This document shows, piece by piece, positions 1 to 9,071 of a stretch of DNA of 64,000 bases (position 1 is its first letter; each line of letters opens with the position of its first letter). The translations under genes were made by a program, and so were the position numbers. The notes below the pieces were generated by a model, which was not told the DNA's origin, ran no database searches, and worked only from the letters and a program-made list of their open reading frames with translations. Location: NCBI GenBank assembly GCA_965202905.1, contig OZ241868.1:3782001-3846000 (forward strand), given 5' to 3'. The DNA is from CAYFYS01 sp965202905. GTDB lineage: Bacteria > Pseudomonadota > Alphaproteobacteria > MPNO01.

Positions 1-195
1 GGGTTGAATACCCGTCGGCTCAAGCCGTCGCGGATCTATGTGCGCCTGTTCGACATCACCAAGGTGACATGCTCGGAGATCGAACGGCTGGTCCTGAACG
101 AGGTGCTGTCGTGCACCTCGTTGGCCGGCGCCGCGATTGACTGCGAGGACGACCTCGCGTTGAGCAGCCGCGCCCGGGCGGCCTTTCTCGATTAG
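1..195 (+). CDS. 3' end of an unidentified protein
   Basis: The frame is open from the left edge and stops with TAG at 193-195, so this is most likely the last 64 codons of a gene that begins outside the window. A TTG at position 4 could be a start but has no visible ribosome binding site. The visible part is acidic at its C-terminus and shows no motif I recognise. It lies 181 bp upstream of the nuclease/ATPase pair on the same strand and could belong to the same unit. Function unknown. Confidence 0.4.
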   Translation, partial: GLNTRRLKPSRIYVRLFDITKVTCSEIERLVLNEVLSCTSLAGAAIDCEDDLALSSRARAAFLD

Positions 196-376
196 GGACC
201 CTCCGATTTGGGAGGCCTTCTCCACGACGGTTGAACCTCCCGGGTTCCCATAACAGCTTCTTCTCACAAGTCGGAGCCTCCGGGAAAGCCGGGGCGGTTC
301 AGGTTGACCACCGGCGTCCAATCAAGAGCATCAGGATAGCGCATGGGCGAATCGAGAGTGAAGGAAGGGAAGCGTT

Positions 377-1648
377 TTGGGTACGTTCCGATTTTTGCAC
401 GCCGCTGATATCCACCTCGACAGTCCGCTGACCGGGCTGTCGAGCGTCAAAGGCAGGGTGGCTGAGCGCATTCGCACGGCACCACGCACCGCCTTTGAGG
501 CGCTGATTGAGCGAGCGATTGAGGACGAGGTGGACTTTCTCGTGGTCGCCGGCGACCTCTATGACGGAGATTGGCGCGACTATAAGACCGGATTGTTCTT
601 TGCCGAGCAAATGGGCCGGCTCAATCAGGTGCGCATTCCCGCCTATGTCCTACATGGTAATCATGATGCGGAAAGTAAGATCACCAAGTCGCTGGTGCTG
701 CCGGATAACGTTAACATCTTCGGTGCGCAGAAAGCGGAGACATTCCGGATCGAGGAACTGAATGTGGCTCTTCATGGTCAGAGCTTCCGTGAGAAAGCTG
801 TGACCGACAATCTGGTGCCGGACTACCCGGCGCCGGTCGGCGGCGCCTTCAACATCGGGGTGCTTCACACCGCACTGGGCGGAATGGGAGAACACGCCAA
901 CTATGCGCCGTGCAGTCTGCCGGAGCTGGTGGAGAAGGGATACGGCTATTGGGCGCTGGGCCATGTGCATCGGCATCAGGTTCTCAATAAGCAGCCTCAT
1001 GTCGTGTTTCCCGGCAATCTCCAAGGACGTAATGTCCGTGAGACAGGACCCAAGGGCGCCTGTCTGGTCACTGTTGACGAAGGCGAGGTTCTCGATCTCG
1101 CCACTCTCGAGTTGGACGTGGTCCGCTGGTTGGTCCTCAATGTCGACGTGCCACCGGCGGGCAGTACTAACGATGTCGTGGATCTGATGCGCGACGCCCT
1201 GGCGCAAGGAGCGCGAGAATCGGATGGGCGGTTGCTGGCTGCCCGGATCGTATTGCAGGGCCGCACGCAGCTTCACGGTCAGTTGGTGGCAAGTGCCGAA
1301 GACCTGACGGCACAGGCGCGCGCCGCGGCGCTCGGTCTGGGTGAAGAGGTCGCCTGGGTGGAACGGGTTGCGGTGCAAACTACGCCAGTGGCTGACACTG
1401 CAGCGCTGGCCGCACGGGAGGATACCCTCGGCGATCTCCAGCGCATGCTTAAGGAAGCCGTTGCCGACGAGGAGCTGCTCGAGCGGCTGAAGGCGGATAT
1501 CGGTAAACTGATCGACAAGCTACCCCACGAGTTGCGGGCTGAGTGTGAGGATGAAGTGCTTGGTGCTGCCGTAGCAGGCGACTATGCCGCTTTGATCGGG
1601 CAGGTGACGCCCTACCTCAACGCTCGGCTGACTGTGGAGGACGGTTAA
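377..1648 (+). CDS. SbcD/YhaO-like DNA repair metallophosphoesterase
   Basis: This is a 423-residue calcineurin-like phosphoesterase of the Mre11/SbcD superfamily, closest in layout to Bacillus YhaO. The metal-binding motifs are visible in order: HAADIHLD at residues 8-15, VAGDLYDG near 56-63, GNHD near 94-97, and GHVHRH near 195-200. The family forms a nuclease complex with an SbcC/Rad50-type ATPase that trims DNA ends. The start is a TTG at 377, chosen because GGAAGGGA lies about seven bases upstream and the next residues already form the first motif. The partner ATPase gene begins three bases after the stop codon, so the two are surely co-transcribed. Base composition is lower in GC than most of the window. 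Confidence 0.88.
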   Translation: MGTFRFLHAADIHLDSPLTGLSSVKGRVAERIRTAPRTAFEALIERAIEDEVDFLVVAGDLYDGDWRDYKTGLFFAEQMGRLNQVRIPAYVLHGNHDAESKITKSLVLPDNVNIFGAQKAETFRIEELNVALHGQSFREKAVTDNLVPDYPAPVGGAFNIGVLHTALGGMGEHANYAPCSLPELVEKGYGYWALGHVHRHQVLNKQPHVVFPGNLQGRNVRETGPKGACLVTVDEGEVLDLATLELDVVRWLVLNVDVPPAGSTNDVVDLMRDALAQGARESDGRLLAARIVLQGRTQLHGQLVASAEDLTAQARAAALGLGEEVAWVERVAVQTTPVADTAALAAREDTLGDLQRMLKEAVADEELLERLKADIGKLIDKLPHELRAECEDEVLGAAVAGDYAALIGQVTPYLNARLTVEDG

Positions 1649-1651
1649 GCG

Positions 1652-4600
1652 ATGCGTCTCGCCAGACTCGATCTGCTGCGTTACGGGCGGTTCACCGATG
1701 CGTCCATCGAACTGCCGCGGGCAGAGCGGGACATTCACATTGTTTTCGGTCCCAACGAGGCCGGCAAGACGACTTCCCTAACGGCCATTGAGGATATGCT
1801 GTTCGGCATCCAGGAGCGCTCGCCCTACAACTTCCTGCATAGCTATGACGCCATGCGTGTGGGCGCGGTGCTGGAGAACGGCGGCAACTGCTTCGAGTTT
1901 CAGCGGCGCAAGACCCGCAGGGACATGATCCTCGGACCTGACGGGCATCCGCTGCCAGGTGATGAAGGATTGTTGGCGCCGTTCCTTGGCGGAGCGGACC
2001 GGGTTTACTTCGATCGCATGTTCAATCTCAGTCACGGCCGCTTGGCTGAAGGTGGCAGGGCGATCATTGAGGCCAAGGACGATGTGGGTGAGATGCTGTT
2101 CGCTGCCGGCACTGGTCTGGCCGATCTGCGGGAACGACTGGAGCAACTGGAGGGGGAGGCCGACCTACTGTGGGCACCACGAAAGTCCGAGCAGCGGATC
2201 TATTACAAAGCGTATGGTCGACTGGGAGAAGCTCGGTCAAGGCTGCATGAGCACTCCTTGACCGTCAGTGCCTGGCGGACGGCGCGTAAGACGTTGAGCG
2301 ATGCCGGGAAGACTCTCCAGGAGCATCGGAAGGAGCGCGAGGCCACGTCCGGGGAGCTGAAGAAGCTGGCCCGCATCCGCCACGTTCACGGGGCCGTGCG
2401 GCAGAGACATCAGCTGACACAGGAGATCGCGGCGCTGGGAGATGTCATCGTGCTGGCCGAGGATGCGGCCGAACAGCTCGACAGAGCCAAGCAGCGGGAC
2501 GCCGAGATCGGGGGGCAGGTCGAGATGCTTGCAAAGCAGCTTAAGGAAGACCGGGACGAGCTGCAGGATATCAAATTCGACGATGCGCTGGTGCGGCGGG
2601 TGGATGACATCGTGCAGCTCAATGAGCAGCGTATCGCGGTTCGTCGTGAGCGGGAAGACCTGCCCAAGCGGCGGGGCGAATACCGCCTTGAGCTGGAGAC
2701 GCTGGCCAGGCTGGCCGCTGAGATCGGTTGGGAGTTTGAAGAACCATGCGAGCTGATTGAGCGGATACCGGCCAGGAGCAACGTTGAATCGGTGCGGGGG
2801 TTAATGGCACGGTATGGGGAACTGGCAGCGGAACTACGCAGCGCGCACAAGGCGCTGAACGAGACGCAGGCCGGATTGCAGGACAAGACGGAGCGTCTGG
2901 AGGAGATTGGAGAGGCGACGGACGTGTCCGGGCTGATCGCCGTTTTGAATGCCGTTCGGGAAATCGGCGACGTGGCGGGTCGTATTCGTACGGCACAGGT
3001 GCGGGTGGCCGGGATTTCCGAAGAGGTTGAGAAGAAGGTCCGGTCTCTGAAGCCGGCTCTGCCTGCGGGCGCCGAGGTCGAAGCCCTGGCGGTGCCGCCG
3101 AGGGATACGGTTGTGGCCCATCGCGACAATGTGAGGGACTGGGAGGGGCGCCGAGGCAAGACAAAGCAGCGGCTCACCGAGATGCGCAATAACCTGGAAG
3201 GGAATCAAAAAGAGCTGGAGCGGCGCGTGCAGGATGAAGGCATCGTGGCGCCGGGAGCAGTGGAAGAAGCGCGAGGCTACCGGGACACGCTGTGGGCGCT
3301 GGCCAAGACCCGGTACATTGAGCGTTCGGAGATACCGGCCGAGGAGGCACGGGCCTATGCAGAGGCGTTGGAAGATCTGCCAGCATCGCTCGAAGGTGCC
3401 GTCGAACAAGCGGACAATATTGCCGACCGGCGCTTCGACAAGGCCGAGGCGGCCGGGGAGTTGGTGGTGCTGGAACGCAACATCGCCGGACACGAGGCGC
3501 AAATTGCAAAGCTGGAGGCGGATGAAGCTGCGCTGAAGGCCGAAGAGGAGCAATTGGATCAGGCGTGGCGCGCGCTGTGGTCTGAAGTGCCGATTGAAGT
3601 GCTCGCACCCGATGCCATGCTGGCATGGCTGGAGGCGCGTGAGGGCATCGTGACGTTGATCGGGCGTGAACGTGAAGCGCAGCGTCAACTGGAAGCCAGC
3701 AGGCGAGAGGAACAGGAGGCAAGCGCTCAGGTTCACGCGGCGCTGACGAATCTCGGCTGGGATGCCGGGGAGACCGAAGCAGATACGCTGCGGGTAAAGG
3801 TCGAACGGGCCGACATGTATCGGCGGGAGCAGGAGGCGAAAGCCGAGAAGATCGTTGAGACGCGCGAAGCGGTGCGGGCAGCTAAGTCTGAGGTGGCCCG
3901 GCGGCAGGGTGAACTGGAAAAGGCGGAGACGGAGCGGGAAAGCTGGCAGATAGATTGGGCCAAGGCGGTTGCAGCGATCGACCTTCAGAATGACAACAAG
4001 CTGGAGGTTGTGTCCGCACAAATTAGCATCATTGACGAGATGCGGGGGCGTGCGGCGACGGCCAGGGACCTTCGGGACAAACGTATTGCCACTATTGAGC
4101 GTGACATTGTGGCATTTGAACGAGCTGCGGCTGAGGTTGCCGCCGGGTTGGCGCCGGACATATCGGAGAGTGACGCCGATGCCTCCGTGGTGGAGCTGGA
4201 TCGGCGGCGGGAAGAAGCGTTGAAGCTGCAGCAACAGCATCGAGAACTGACGGAGGCGGCGGGCAAGCGGCAGAAGAGGGTCGAGAAGTTGGAGGAAGAC
4301 CGAAAGGCCTGTTGGGCCTCGGTGCAGCCGCTTCTGGAAGCTGCCGGTGTCGAGGATATCGAGGAGCTGCGAAAGGCGATTGAGCGGTCGAACCGGCTGA
4401 GGATCTTGGAGGAGAAGCTGGCCGACATCATGGAGACGCTCGATCAGCAGGGTGACGGGCTGGCGATCGAGGTTATTGAGGAGGAGTGCCGTGACGTTAA
4501 CATTGACGAGGCGCGGGCCAGAGAAGAAGCGGCGGAGGTTGAACTGAACGTGCTCGCCAAACAGTGCGAGGAAGCCGTCGTGGCTTGGACAGAGGCGCGG

Positions 4601-5182
4601 AAGGCCTTCGAAGCGATTGGAGGAGACGATGCGGCGGCCAGAGCGGCGGCCGACCGTGAAGAAGCATTGGCCGCCATGCAGGATGCAGCCGAGCTCTATG
4701 TGCGGGTACGGGCGTCGAGTACGCTGTTGCGCTGGGCGATAGACCGCTATCGCAAGGAAAAGCAAGGGCCGTTGTTGAGGCGGGCCGGGGAGCTGTTCCG
4801 GGTGCTGACACGGAATTCTTTTGAAAAGCTGGAGGTCGGGTTCGACGAGCGCGATAATATGCATCTGACCGGAATTCGGCCGGACGGAAAGGTGGTGACG
4901 GTTCCAGGTCTGAGTACGGGTACGGAAGATCAGCTGTTTCTGGCGTTGCGGATTGCGGCAGTAGAGGACTACCTGGCGCGGGCCGTGGCGCTGCCCTTTG
5001 TGGCAGACGACCTGTTCATCAACTTTGATCTGGAGCGGTCGGCGGCAGGGTTTGAGGTGCTGGGTCAACTGGCCGAGCAGACGCAGGTCTTGTTCTACAC
5101 TCATCATCCGCATCTGAAAGAAGTCGCGTTCGACGTGCTGGGACCCGACACCCATGTAGTATCACTCGGAGATGCGCAATAA
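1652..5182 (+). CDS. SbcC/YhaN-like AAA+ ATPase, long coiled coil
   Basis: This 1176-residue protein has the Rad50/SbcC/YhaN architecture: an N-terminal ATPase half with Walker A GPNEAGKTT near residues 33-41, about 800 residues rich in Glu, Lys, Arg and Ala that must form long coiled coils, and a C-terminal half with a signature-like LSTGTEDQLFLALR, a Walker B segment ending VADD, and a TH switch in FYTHHPHL. No CxxC zinc hook is evident in the middle, which fits YhaN better than SbcC. It should act with the metallophosphoesterase just upstream in DNA-end processing or defence against foreign DNA. The ATG at 1652 follows the previous stop by three bases. Confidence 0.87.
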   Translation: MRLARLDLLRYGRFTDASIELPRAERDIHIVFGPNEAGKTTSLTAIEDMLFGIQERSPYNFLHSYDAMRVGAVLENGGNCFEFQRRKTRRDMILGPDGHPLPGDEGLLAPFLGGADRVYFDRMFNLSHGRLAEGGRAIIEAKDDVGEMLFAAGTGLADLRERLEQLEGEADLLWAPRKSEQRIYYKAYGRLGEARSRLHEHSLTVSAWRTARKTLSDAGKTLQEHRKEREATSGELKKLARIRHVHGAVRQRHQLTQEIAALGDVIVLAEDAAEQLDRAKQRDAEIGGQVEMLAKQLKEDRDELQDIKFDDALVRRVDDIVQLNEQRIAVRREREDLPKRRGEYRLELETLARLAAEIGWEFEEPCELIERIPARSNVESVRGLMARYGELAAELRSAHKALNETQAGLQDKTERLEEIGEATDVSGLIAVLNAVREIGDVAGRIRTAQVRVAGISEEVEKKVRSLKPALPAGAEVEALAVPPRDTVVAHRDNVRDWEGRRGKTKQRLTEMRNNLEGNQKELERRVQDEGIVAPGAVEEARGYRDTLWALAKTRYIERSEIPAEEARAYAEALEDLPASLEGAVEQADNIADRRFDKAEAAGELVVLERNIAGHEAQIAKLEADEAALKAEEEQLDQAWRALWSEVPIEVLAPDAMLAWLEAREGIVTLIGREREAQRQLEASRREEQEASAQVHAALTNLGWDAGETEADTLRVKVERADMYRREQEAKAEKIVETREAVRAAKSEVARRQGELEKAETERESWQIDWAKAVAAIDLQNDNKLEVVSAQISIIDEMRGRAATARDLRDKRIATIERDIVAFERAAAEVAAGLAPDISESDADASVVELDRRREEALKLQQQHRELTEAAGKRQKRVEKLEEDRKACWASVQPLLEAAGVEDIEELRKAIERSNRLRILEEKLADIMETLDQQGDGLAIEVIEEECRDVNIDEARAREEAAEVELNVLAKQCEEAVVAWTEARKAFEAIGGDDAAARAAADREEALAAMQDAAELYVRVRASSTLLRWAIDRYRKEKQGPLLRRAGELFRVLTRNSFEKLEVGFDERDNMHLTGIRPDGKVVTVPGLSTGTEDQLFLALRIAAVEDYLARAVALPFVADDLFINFDLERSAAGFEVLGQLAEQTQVLFYTHHPHLKEVAFDVLGPDTHVVSLGDAQ

Positions 5183-5214
5183 CCCATGTTTCCAGTTTTC
5201 TTTCTCTTCGACCA

Positions 5215-5319
5215 AGTGTCTAGTCCCGGCATTTGATGGATCGGGTTGAGCCTGAATCGATTGGGCTCGACTGTCCAGAGTTTGCAGATGTATTCGTAGG
5301 GTGTGAGGCCGCGCAGGGC
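5215..5319 (-). mobile_element. IS481-family transposase remnant (C-terminus)
   Basis: On the minus strand about 35 codons translate to the typical end of an IS481-type integrase: LRGLTPYEYICKLW, then EPNRF and HQMPGL. In intact IS481 transposases this block lies right at the C-terminus. The stop is lost and the upstream frame has no DDE core, so only the 3' tip of the element remains. A second, strongly similar remnant lies at 43040-43153 on the plus strand. The fragment follows the YhaN-like gene and may mark the edge of an imported segment. Confidence 0.75.
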
Positions 5320-5376
5320 GTGGGCTACTGGTTCGGCCGAATCGTAAATCGATTCAATCAATCGACGGGATGCCCC

Positions 5377-5489
5377 AGTGGATCAACCGAGACATTTGAA
5401 TTTCCCGGCCGATGATGATCTAATATCTCGATAAGTCGATCCATTGATAGAAAAACCAGTGGTTCGAATCGAAAGATTCGAACCACTGG
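5377..5489. repeat. Palindromic interspersed element, copy 1 (short)
   Basis: A 113 bp element that recurs at 23205-23335. Both copies begin with AGTGGATCAACCGAGACATT and end in a hairpin. Here the terminal hairpin at 5456-5489 is perfect: a 15-bp stem closed by a GAAA tetraloop, with GGTTCGAATC in one arm. Relative to copy 2 this copy lacks about two dozen bases that contain the second arm of an inner 13-bp inverted repeat. The element supplies the C-terminal codons and the stop (5420-5422) of the ggt frame. Confidence 0.85.
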
Positions 5490-7075
5490 AAACCGGCGAC
5501 CGCCCCGTTGGCGCGCGGGTCGGCTGTGCCTTCCGGGCGTCCGTCCGCGCAGCGGATGACGGCGCCGGCATGGCCCATCAGGTCGCTGCAGGGCTCGACC
5601 GGCTCGACGTCGTGGCCGGCGGCGGCGAGCGCGCCGAGCAGCGCGGGATCGAACCGGGCTCGATCCTGAGCGCGGTCGTCTCCTCGCTCCAGGTCCGCCC
5701 GAGCAGCCAGCGCGGCGCGCTGACGGCGTCCTGCGGGTCGCGGCCGTAGGTGACGATGCGGGAATAGAGCGCCGCCTGGGTCTGCGGCTGGCTTTCTCCG
5801 CCCATGCTGCCATAGGCCATCGTTGCGCCGTCGGCGAGCCGGGTGAGCAGCGGGTTCAGCGTATGGAACGGCCGGCGGCGGGGCGCGAGCCGGTTGGGCC
5901 CAGTCTCGGCCAAGCGTATGTCGGAGCCGCGATTCTGCCAGACCAGCCGGGTCTCGGGCAGGACCACGCCGGAGCCGAACTCCCAATAGAGGCTCTGGAT
6001 GAAGCTCACCGCACGGCCGGCCTCGTCGATCGCGCCCATCCAGATCGTATCGCCGCCGGGGCCGCCCCGGGGCCACGCCAGGGCGCGGGCCGAATCGACC
6101 CGGCGCGCGCGAATCGAGGAACCGCGGCCGCAGCCAGCGCGCGGGATCGACATCCATGGTCTCGGGATCGCCGATATGGGCATCGCGCAGCAGGAAGGCC
6201 TGCTTGGTCGCCTCGACCACCGCGTGAACATGGGCGAGGCCGTCGGGCTCGGCCTCGTCGATCCCCAGCCGGTCGAGCAGGCCCAGGATCATCAGCGAAG
6301 AGACGCCCTGGGTCGGCGGCGGCAGGTTGTAGACGGCGCCGCTCCTGAGCTTGAGCGCGAGCGGGGCGAGGCGCTGGGCACGGTGGGCGGTGAGGCCATC
6401 CCCGGTCACCGGCGCGCCTGCCGCCGCGAGGCCGGCGGCGATCGAGCGCGCGAGCGCGCCGCGGTAGAAGCCGTCCAGCCCATCCGCCGCGAGCGATCGC
6501 AATGCCCCCGTGAGCGCCGGGTTGGTGAACCGCGCGCCGGGCGCCGGCGCCGCGCCCTGGATCAGGAAGGTCTCCGCAAAGCCGGGGACGGCCGCGAGCT
6601 CGGCCTGTTTGGCCGCGGTGGCGCGCGCCTGGTTGTCGCTCGCCGGAAACCCGGCCTCCGCATAGTGGATCGCGTCCTTGAACAGGCGGTCGAGCGACAT
6701 CCGGCCGCCCCATTCGGCGGACAGCGCCAGGGCCTCCTGCCAGCCGGAGACGGTACCCGCGACCGTGTTGGCGGACATCGGCCCGCGCGCCGGGATCGCG
6801 GCCAGGCCGCCGTAGAGCGCAGCGCACACGCCGCGCCCGGTCGCCCCGCAAGCGTCGATCCCGATCGGGTCCGCGCCGGGCGCGGCGATCAGCCAGAACC
6901 CGTCGCCGCCCAGCCCGTTCATGTGCGGATAAACCACCGCGATCGTCGCCGCGACCGCGATCATCGCCTCGATCGCGTTGCCGCCCTCGCGCAGCACCGA
7001 CAGCCCCGCGCCAGCCGCCAAGCCGTGCGGCGCGGTCACGATATAGCCGCGCGCGGCATCGGCGGCCCTCAGCAT
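5420..7075 (-). pseudogene. Gamma-glutamyltransferase family, two frameshifts
   Basis: The protein is a gamma-glutamyltransferase/acylase-type Ntn hydrolase, which self-cleaves and exposes a threonine. The N-terminal half is clear from MLRAADAARGYIV through HMNGLGGDGFW and NLPPPTQGVSSLM. Near 6100-6120 the frame shifts by one base, after which GGDTIWMG (with the expected nucleophilic Thr) and WEFGSGVVLPETRL continue in the second frame. Near 5655 it shifts back for the last segment around GHAGAVIRCADGRPEGTADP. The two changes cancel. The ATG at 7075 overlaps the TGA of the upstream hydrolase as TGATG, so the genes were translationally coupled. The last 20 or so codons come from the palindromic element, not from the family. 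Either a decayed gene or two sequencing indels. Confidence 0.8.
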
Positions 7076-7935
7076 CAGGTTGCGCGCACCCGCGAGGCGT
7101 CTCTGGCAGCGAGGTGAAGCTCCGCCGTCGGGTTGATCCCGTCGATCCAGCTTCGGTGGCGCTCGAACAGCAGCGGGTCGTGGCCGGGCACGATGCGTGC
7201 GAACTCCCCGCCGATGGCCGCGCGCATGCGGCGATAGGCGTCGATCAGGTTCCAGGCGTTGCCCTGGACGTAGCCCGGCGGCCACATGCGCTCGATGTTC
7301 GAATACCAGTAGACGCAATCGCCCGCGACGATATAGGGGCCGTCGGCGGTCTCGATCTCGAGCCATTGCGAGCCGAAGGTGTGGCTGTCCGCGGCAAGAC
7401 GCGCCCTTATACCCGGCGCGATCTCCGCGTCGCCGTCGATGAACGTCACCCGGCCTCCGGCGATCAGCCGGTCGAGGACGGCGAAATCCTCCGGGTCGAT
7501 CGAGGACATCGGCCAGGACGGCCCCTCGCCGGCCCGGGGCATGGCGAAGACGCGCCGCCAGCCTTCGTATTCGCGCCGCTGGACGCAGAACCGCGCGTTC
7601 GGGAATTGGTCGAGGTTGCCGGCATGGTCGAAATGCAGGTGGGTGAGGATGACCGCCTCGACATCCTCGGGCGCGAAGCCGATTTTGGCCAGGATTTCGG
7701 GCGGATGCTCGACGCCTTCATAGGCCTTTCCGCTCGGCGACCAGCCGCCCTTCATGCCGGTGTCGACGACGAACAGGCGCCGGGCCGCGCCGGTCTCCCC
7801 GCCGTAGAGCGCGGTGTAGACCATCGGGTTGCGGATCGTCCCGCGGTTGCTCTCCACGAGGGTGCCGCCGAAGAAATCGCGCGGCATGTTGGAGCGGGCA
7901 TAGGCGAACGCCCAGATCGAGTAGTCGCAGCCCAT
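7075..7935 (-). CDS. Metallo-beta-lactamase-fold hydrolase (lactonase-like)
   Basis: A 286-residue metallo-beta-lactamase-fold hydrolase of the N-acyl-homoserine-lactonase-like group. The zinc site is complete: HLHFDH at residues 99-104, a later DSHTFGSQ, AGDCVYW supplying the bridging Asp, and PGHDPLLF near the end. Family members open lactone rings or hydrolyse other esters; the substrate cannot be read from sequence. The start ATG at 7935 is preferred over upstream non-ATG options because the preceding residues (Ala/Arg-rich) look non-coding. It sits 28 bp after the cysteine hydrolase and overlaps ggt by one base, as the middle gene of a five-gene minus-strand cluster. Confidence 0.8.
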   Translation of the reverse strand: MGCDYSIWAFAYARSNMPRDFFGGTLVESNRGTIRNPMVYTALYGGETGAARRLFVVDTGMKGGWSPSGKAYEGVEHPPEILAKIGFAPEDVEAVILTHLHFDHAGNLDQFPNARFCVQRREYEGWRRVFAMPRAGEGPSWPMSSIDPEDFAVLDRLIAGGRVTFIDGDAEIAPGIRARLAADSHTFGSQWLEIETADGPYIVAGDCVYWYSNIERMWPPGYVQGNAWNLIDAYRRMRAAIGGEFARIVPGHDPLLFERHRSWIDGINPTAELHLAARDASRVRAT

Positions 7936-7963
7936 GATCCCGCGCGGCCTTCTTGCGGCCGCC

Positions 7964-8632
7964 TCAGCCCGCCCGCCGCACACGCTGCGACGCCGCCTCG
8001 GTCCAATGGCCGATCAGCGCCGCGCTGGTGGCAACCTCGCCGAAATGGGCGCTCACCGACTCCAGCGTCGCCTCGTGCAGGTGCTGGACGTGCGAGCCCA
8101 CGCAGTCCTCCGGCACGACGATGTAGTAGCCGTTGAAGTAGCCGTCTCTGAGCGTCGAATCCACGCACACGTTGGTCGCCACGCCGGTCATGACCAGGGT
8201 TCTGATCCCGCGGAACCGCAGCAGGCGGTCGAGCTCAGTGCCGTGGAAGCCGCTGAAGGTGTGCTTTTCGATCACGATCTCGCCGTCGTCGGGCGCGACC
8301 TCGTAGAACGACCAGCCCCAGCTTTCGCCTTCGCAGCAGACATCGGCGATCTGGCGCCGGGCGCGCTTGGCCAGCGCCTGGCCGGACAGAAAGCGCGGCT
8401 CGTAGTTGGCCTGGATCCAGACGATCTCCGCCCCGGCGGCGCGGCCCGCGGCGATGAGACGGTTGATGCGCTCGGCCAGCGGGCGGTTGGCCGACATGTC
8501 CGCGCCCGTCCGCTTGTGGATATAGCCGCCCTCGGCACAGAAGTCGTTCTGCATGTCGACCACCACGACCGCGGTGTGGGCCGGCGCGACCATCTCCTCG
8601 AGAGAGGCGAGGATTTTGATGCGGGTGTTCAT
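7964..8632 (-). CDS. Isochorismatase-family cysteine hydrolase
   Basis: A 222-residue hydrolase of the isochorismatase/nicotinamidase/RutB family. The catalytic triad is visible: Asp26 in VVVVDMQNDFC, Lys123 in VIEKHTFSGF and Cys156 in GVATNVCVDST, with the cis-peptide Val-Ala before it. Family members cleave amide or ureido bonds; a role such as maleamate or N-carbamoyl amide hydrolysis would suit the ring-cleavage genes around it, but that is inference. The ATG at 8632 is taken as start; a TTG two codons upstream is possible. It is followed at 28 bp by the lactonase-like gene and preceded by the frameshifted LigA-type gene. Confidence 0.83.
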   Translation of the reverse strand: MNTRIKILASLEEMVAPAHTAVVVVDMQNDFCAEGGYIHKRTGADMSANRPLAERINRLIAAGRAAGAEIVWIQANYEPRFLSGQALAKRARRQIADVCCEGESWGWSFYEVAPDDGEIVIEKHTFSGFHGTELDRLLRFRGIRTLVMTGVATNVCVDSTLRDGYFNGYYIVVPEDCVGSHVQHLHEATLESVSAHFGEVATSAALIGHWTEAASQRVRRAG

Positions 8633-8649
8633 GGGCAATTCCGTCCCGT

Positions 8650-8956
8650 TCAGCCGGCCGCGCCCGGAACCATATTGCGGGCGTAGGTCCGGGCGGCCTC
8701 GCTGTCGTTATGGTTGTAGGTCCCGCCATGGAAAAGCCGGCTGACCTGGGGCAGGAAGTAGGGATGGACGCCGAGCCCGGCGAGCGCCTTGATGTCGGTG
8801 TTCCGGAACCCCTCCTTCTCGGGCTCCGACAGGCTATAGGACTCCGTGATGCTTTTCCATGTCCTGGCGAAAGCGCCGGAACAGCGCCGGGTCGCGGCGG
8901 ATTTCGAAGATCACCCTGTTACCGGGCAGCGTCCGGTCGACATCTGCGATCGGCAT
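8650..8956 (-). pseudogene. LigA-type extradiol dioxygenase small subunit, frameshifted
   Basis: Reading from the ATG at 8956 gives MPIADVDRTLPGN and then RRFRQDMEKH, which runs into a TAG. A one-base shift near 8850 restores TESYSLSEPEKEGFRN and GVHPYFLPQVSRLFHGGTYN to the TGA at 8650-8652. GVHPYFLPQV and the helical layout match the small (LigA-like) subunit or domain of class III extradiol dioxygenases such as protocatechuate 4,5-dioxygenase. Total length fits the family, about 102 residues. No LigB-type catalytic subunit lies nearby; instead the upstream gene is a class I (VOC) dioxygenase. Either a recent pseudogene or a one-base sequence error. Confidence 0.7.
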
Positions 8957-9071
8957 ATCGCCCTCCGATCCGGCGTTCGCGGCGAGCAGACCATCCGCCG
9001 CGCCGCGATGTCAATCGCGCCGGGCGGCCGGCCGCCCGGAATTCCGATCGCGTCGGCCCGACCGGTTTGCC

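Noticed and set aside
2834..5155. 773-codon open frame antisense to the YhaN-like gene
   Set aside because: It has no ribosome site or recognisable domain and is the shadow of a strongly supported gene with clear ATPase motifs.
5456..5489. tRNA gene suggested by GGTTCGAATC
   Set aside because: The sequence forms a simple hairpin with its own inverse; no acceptor, D or anticodon arm is present.
7076..7366. N-terminal extension of the ggt frame
   Set aside because: The Arg/Pro-rich residues are antisense-like and overlap the lactonase-like gene; the ATG at 7075 gives the family start.
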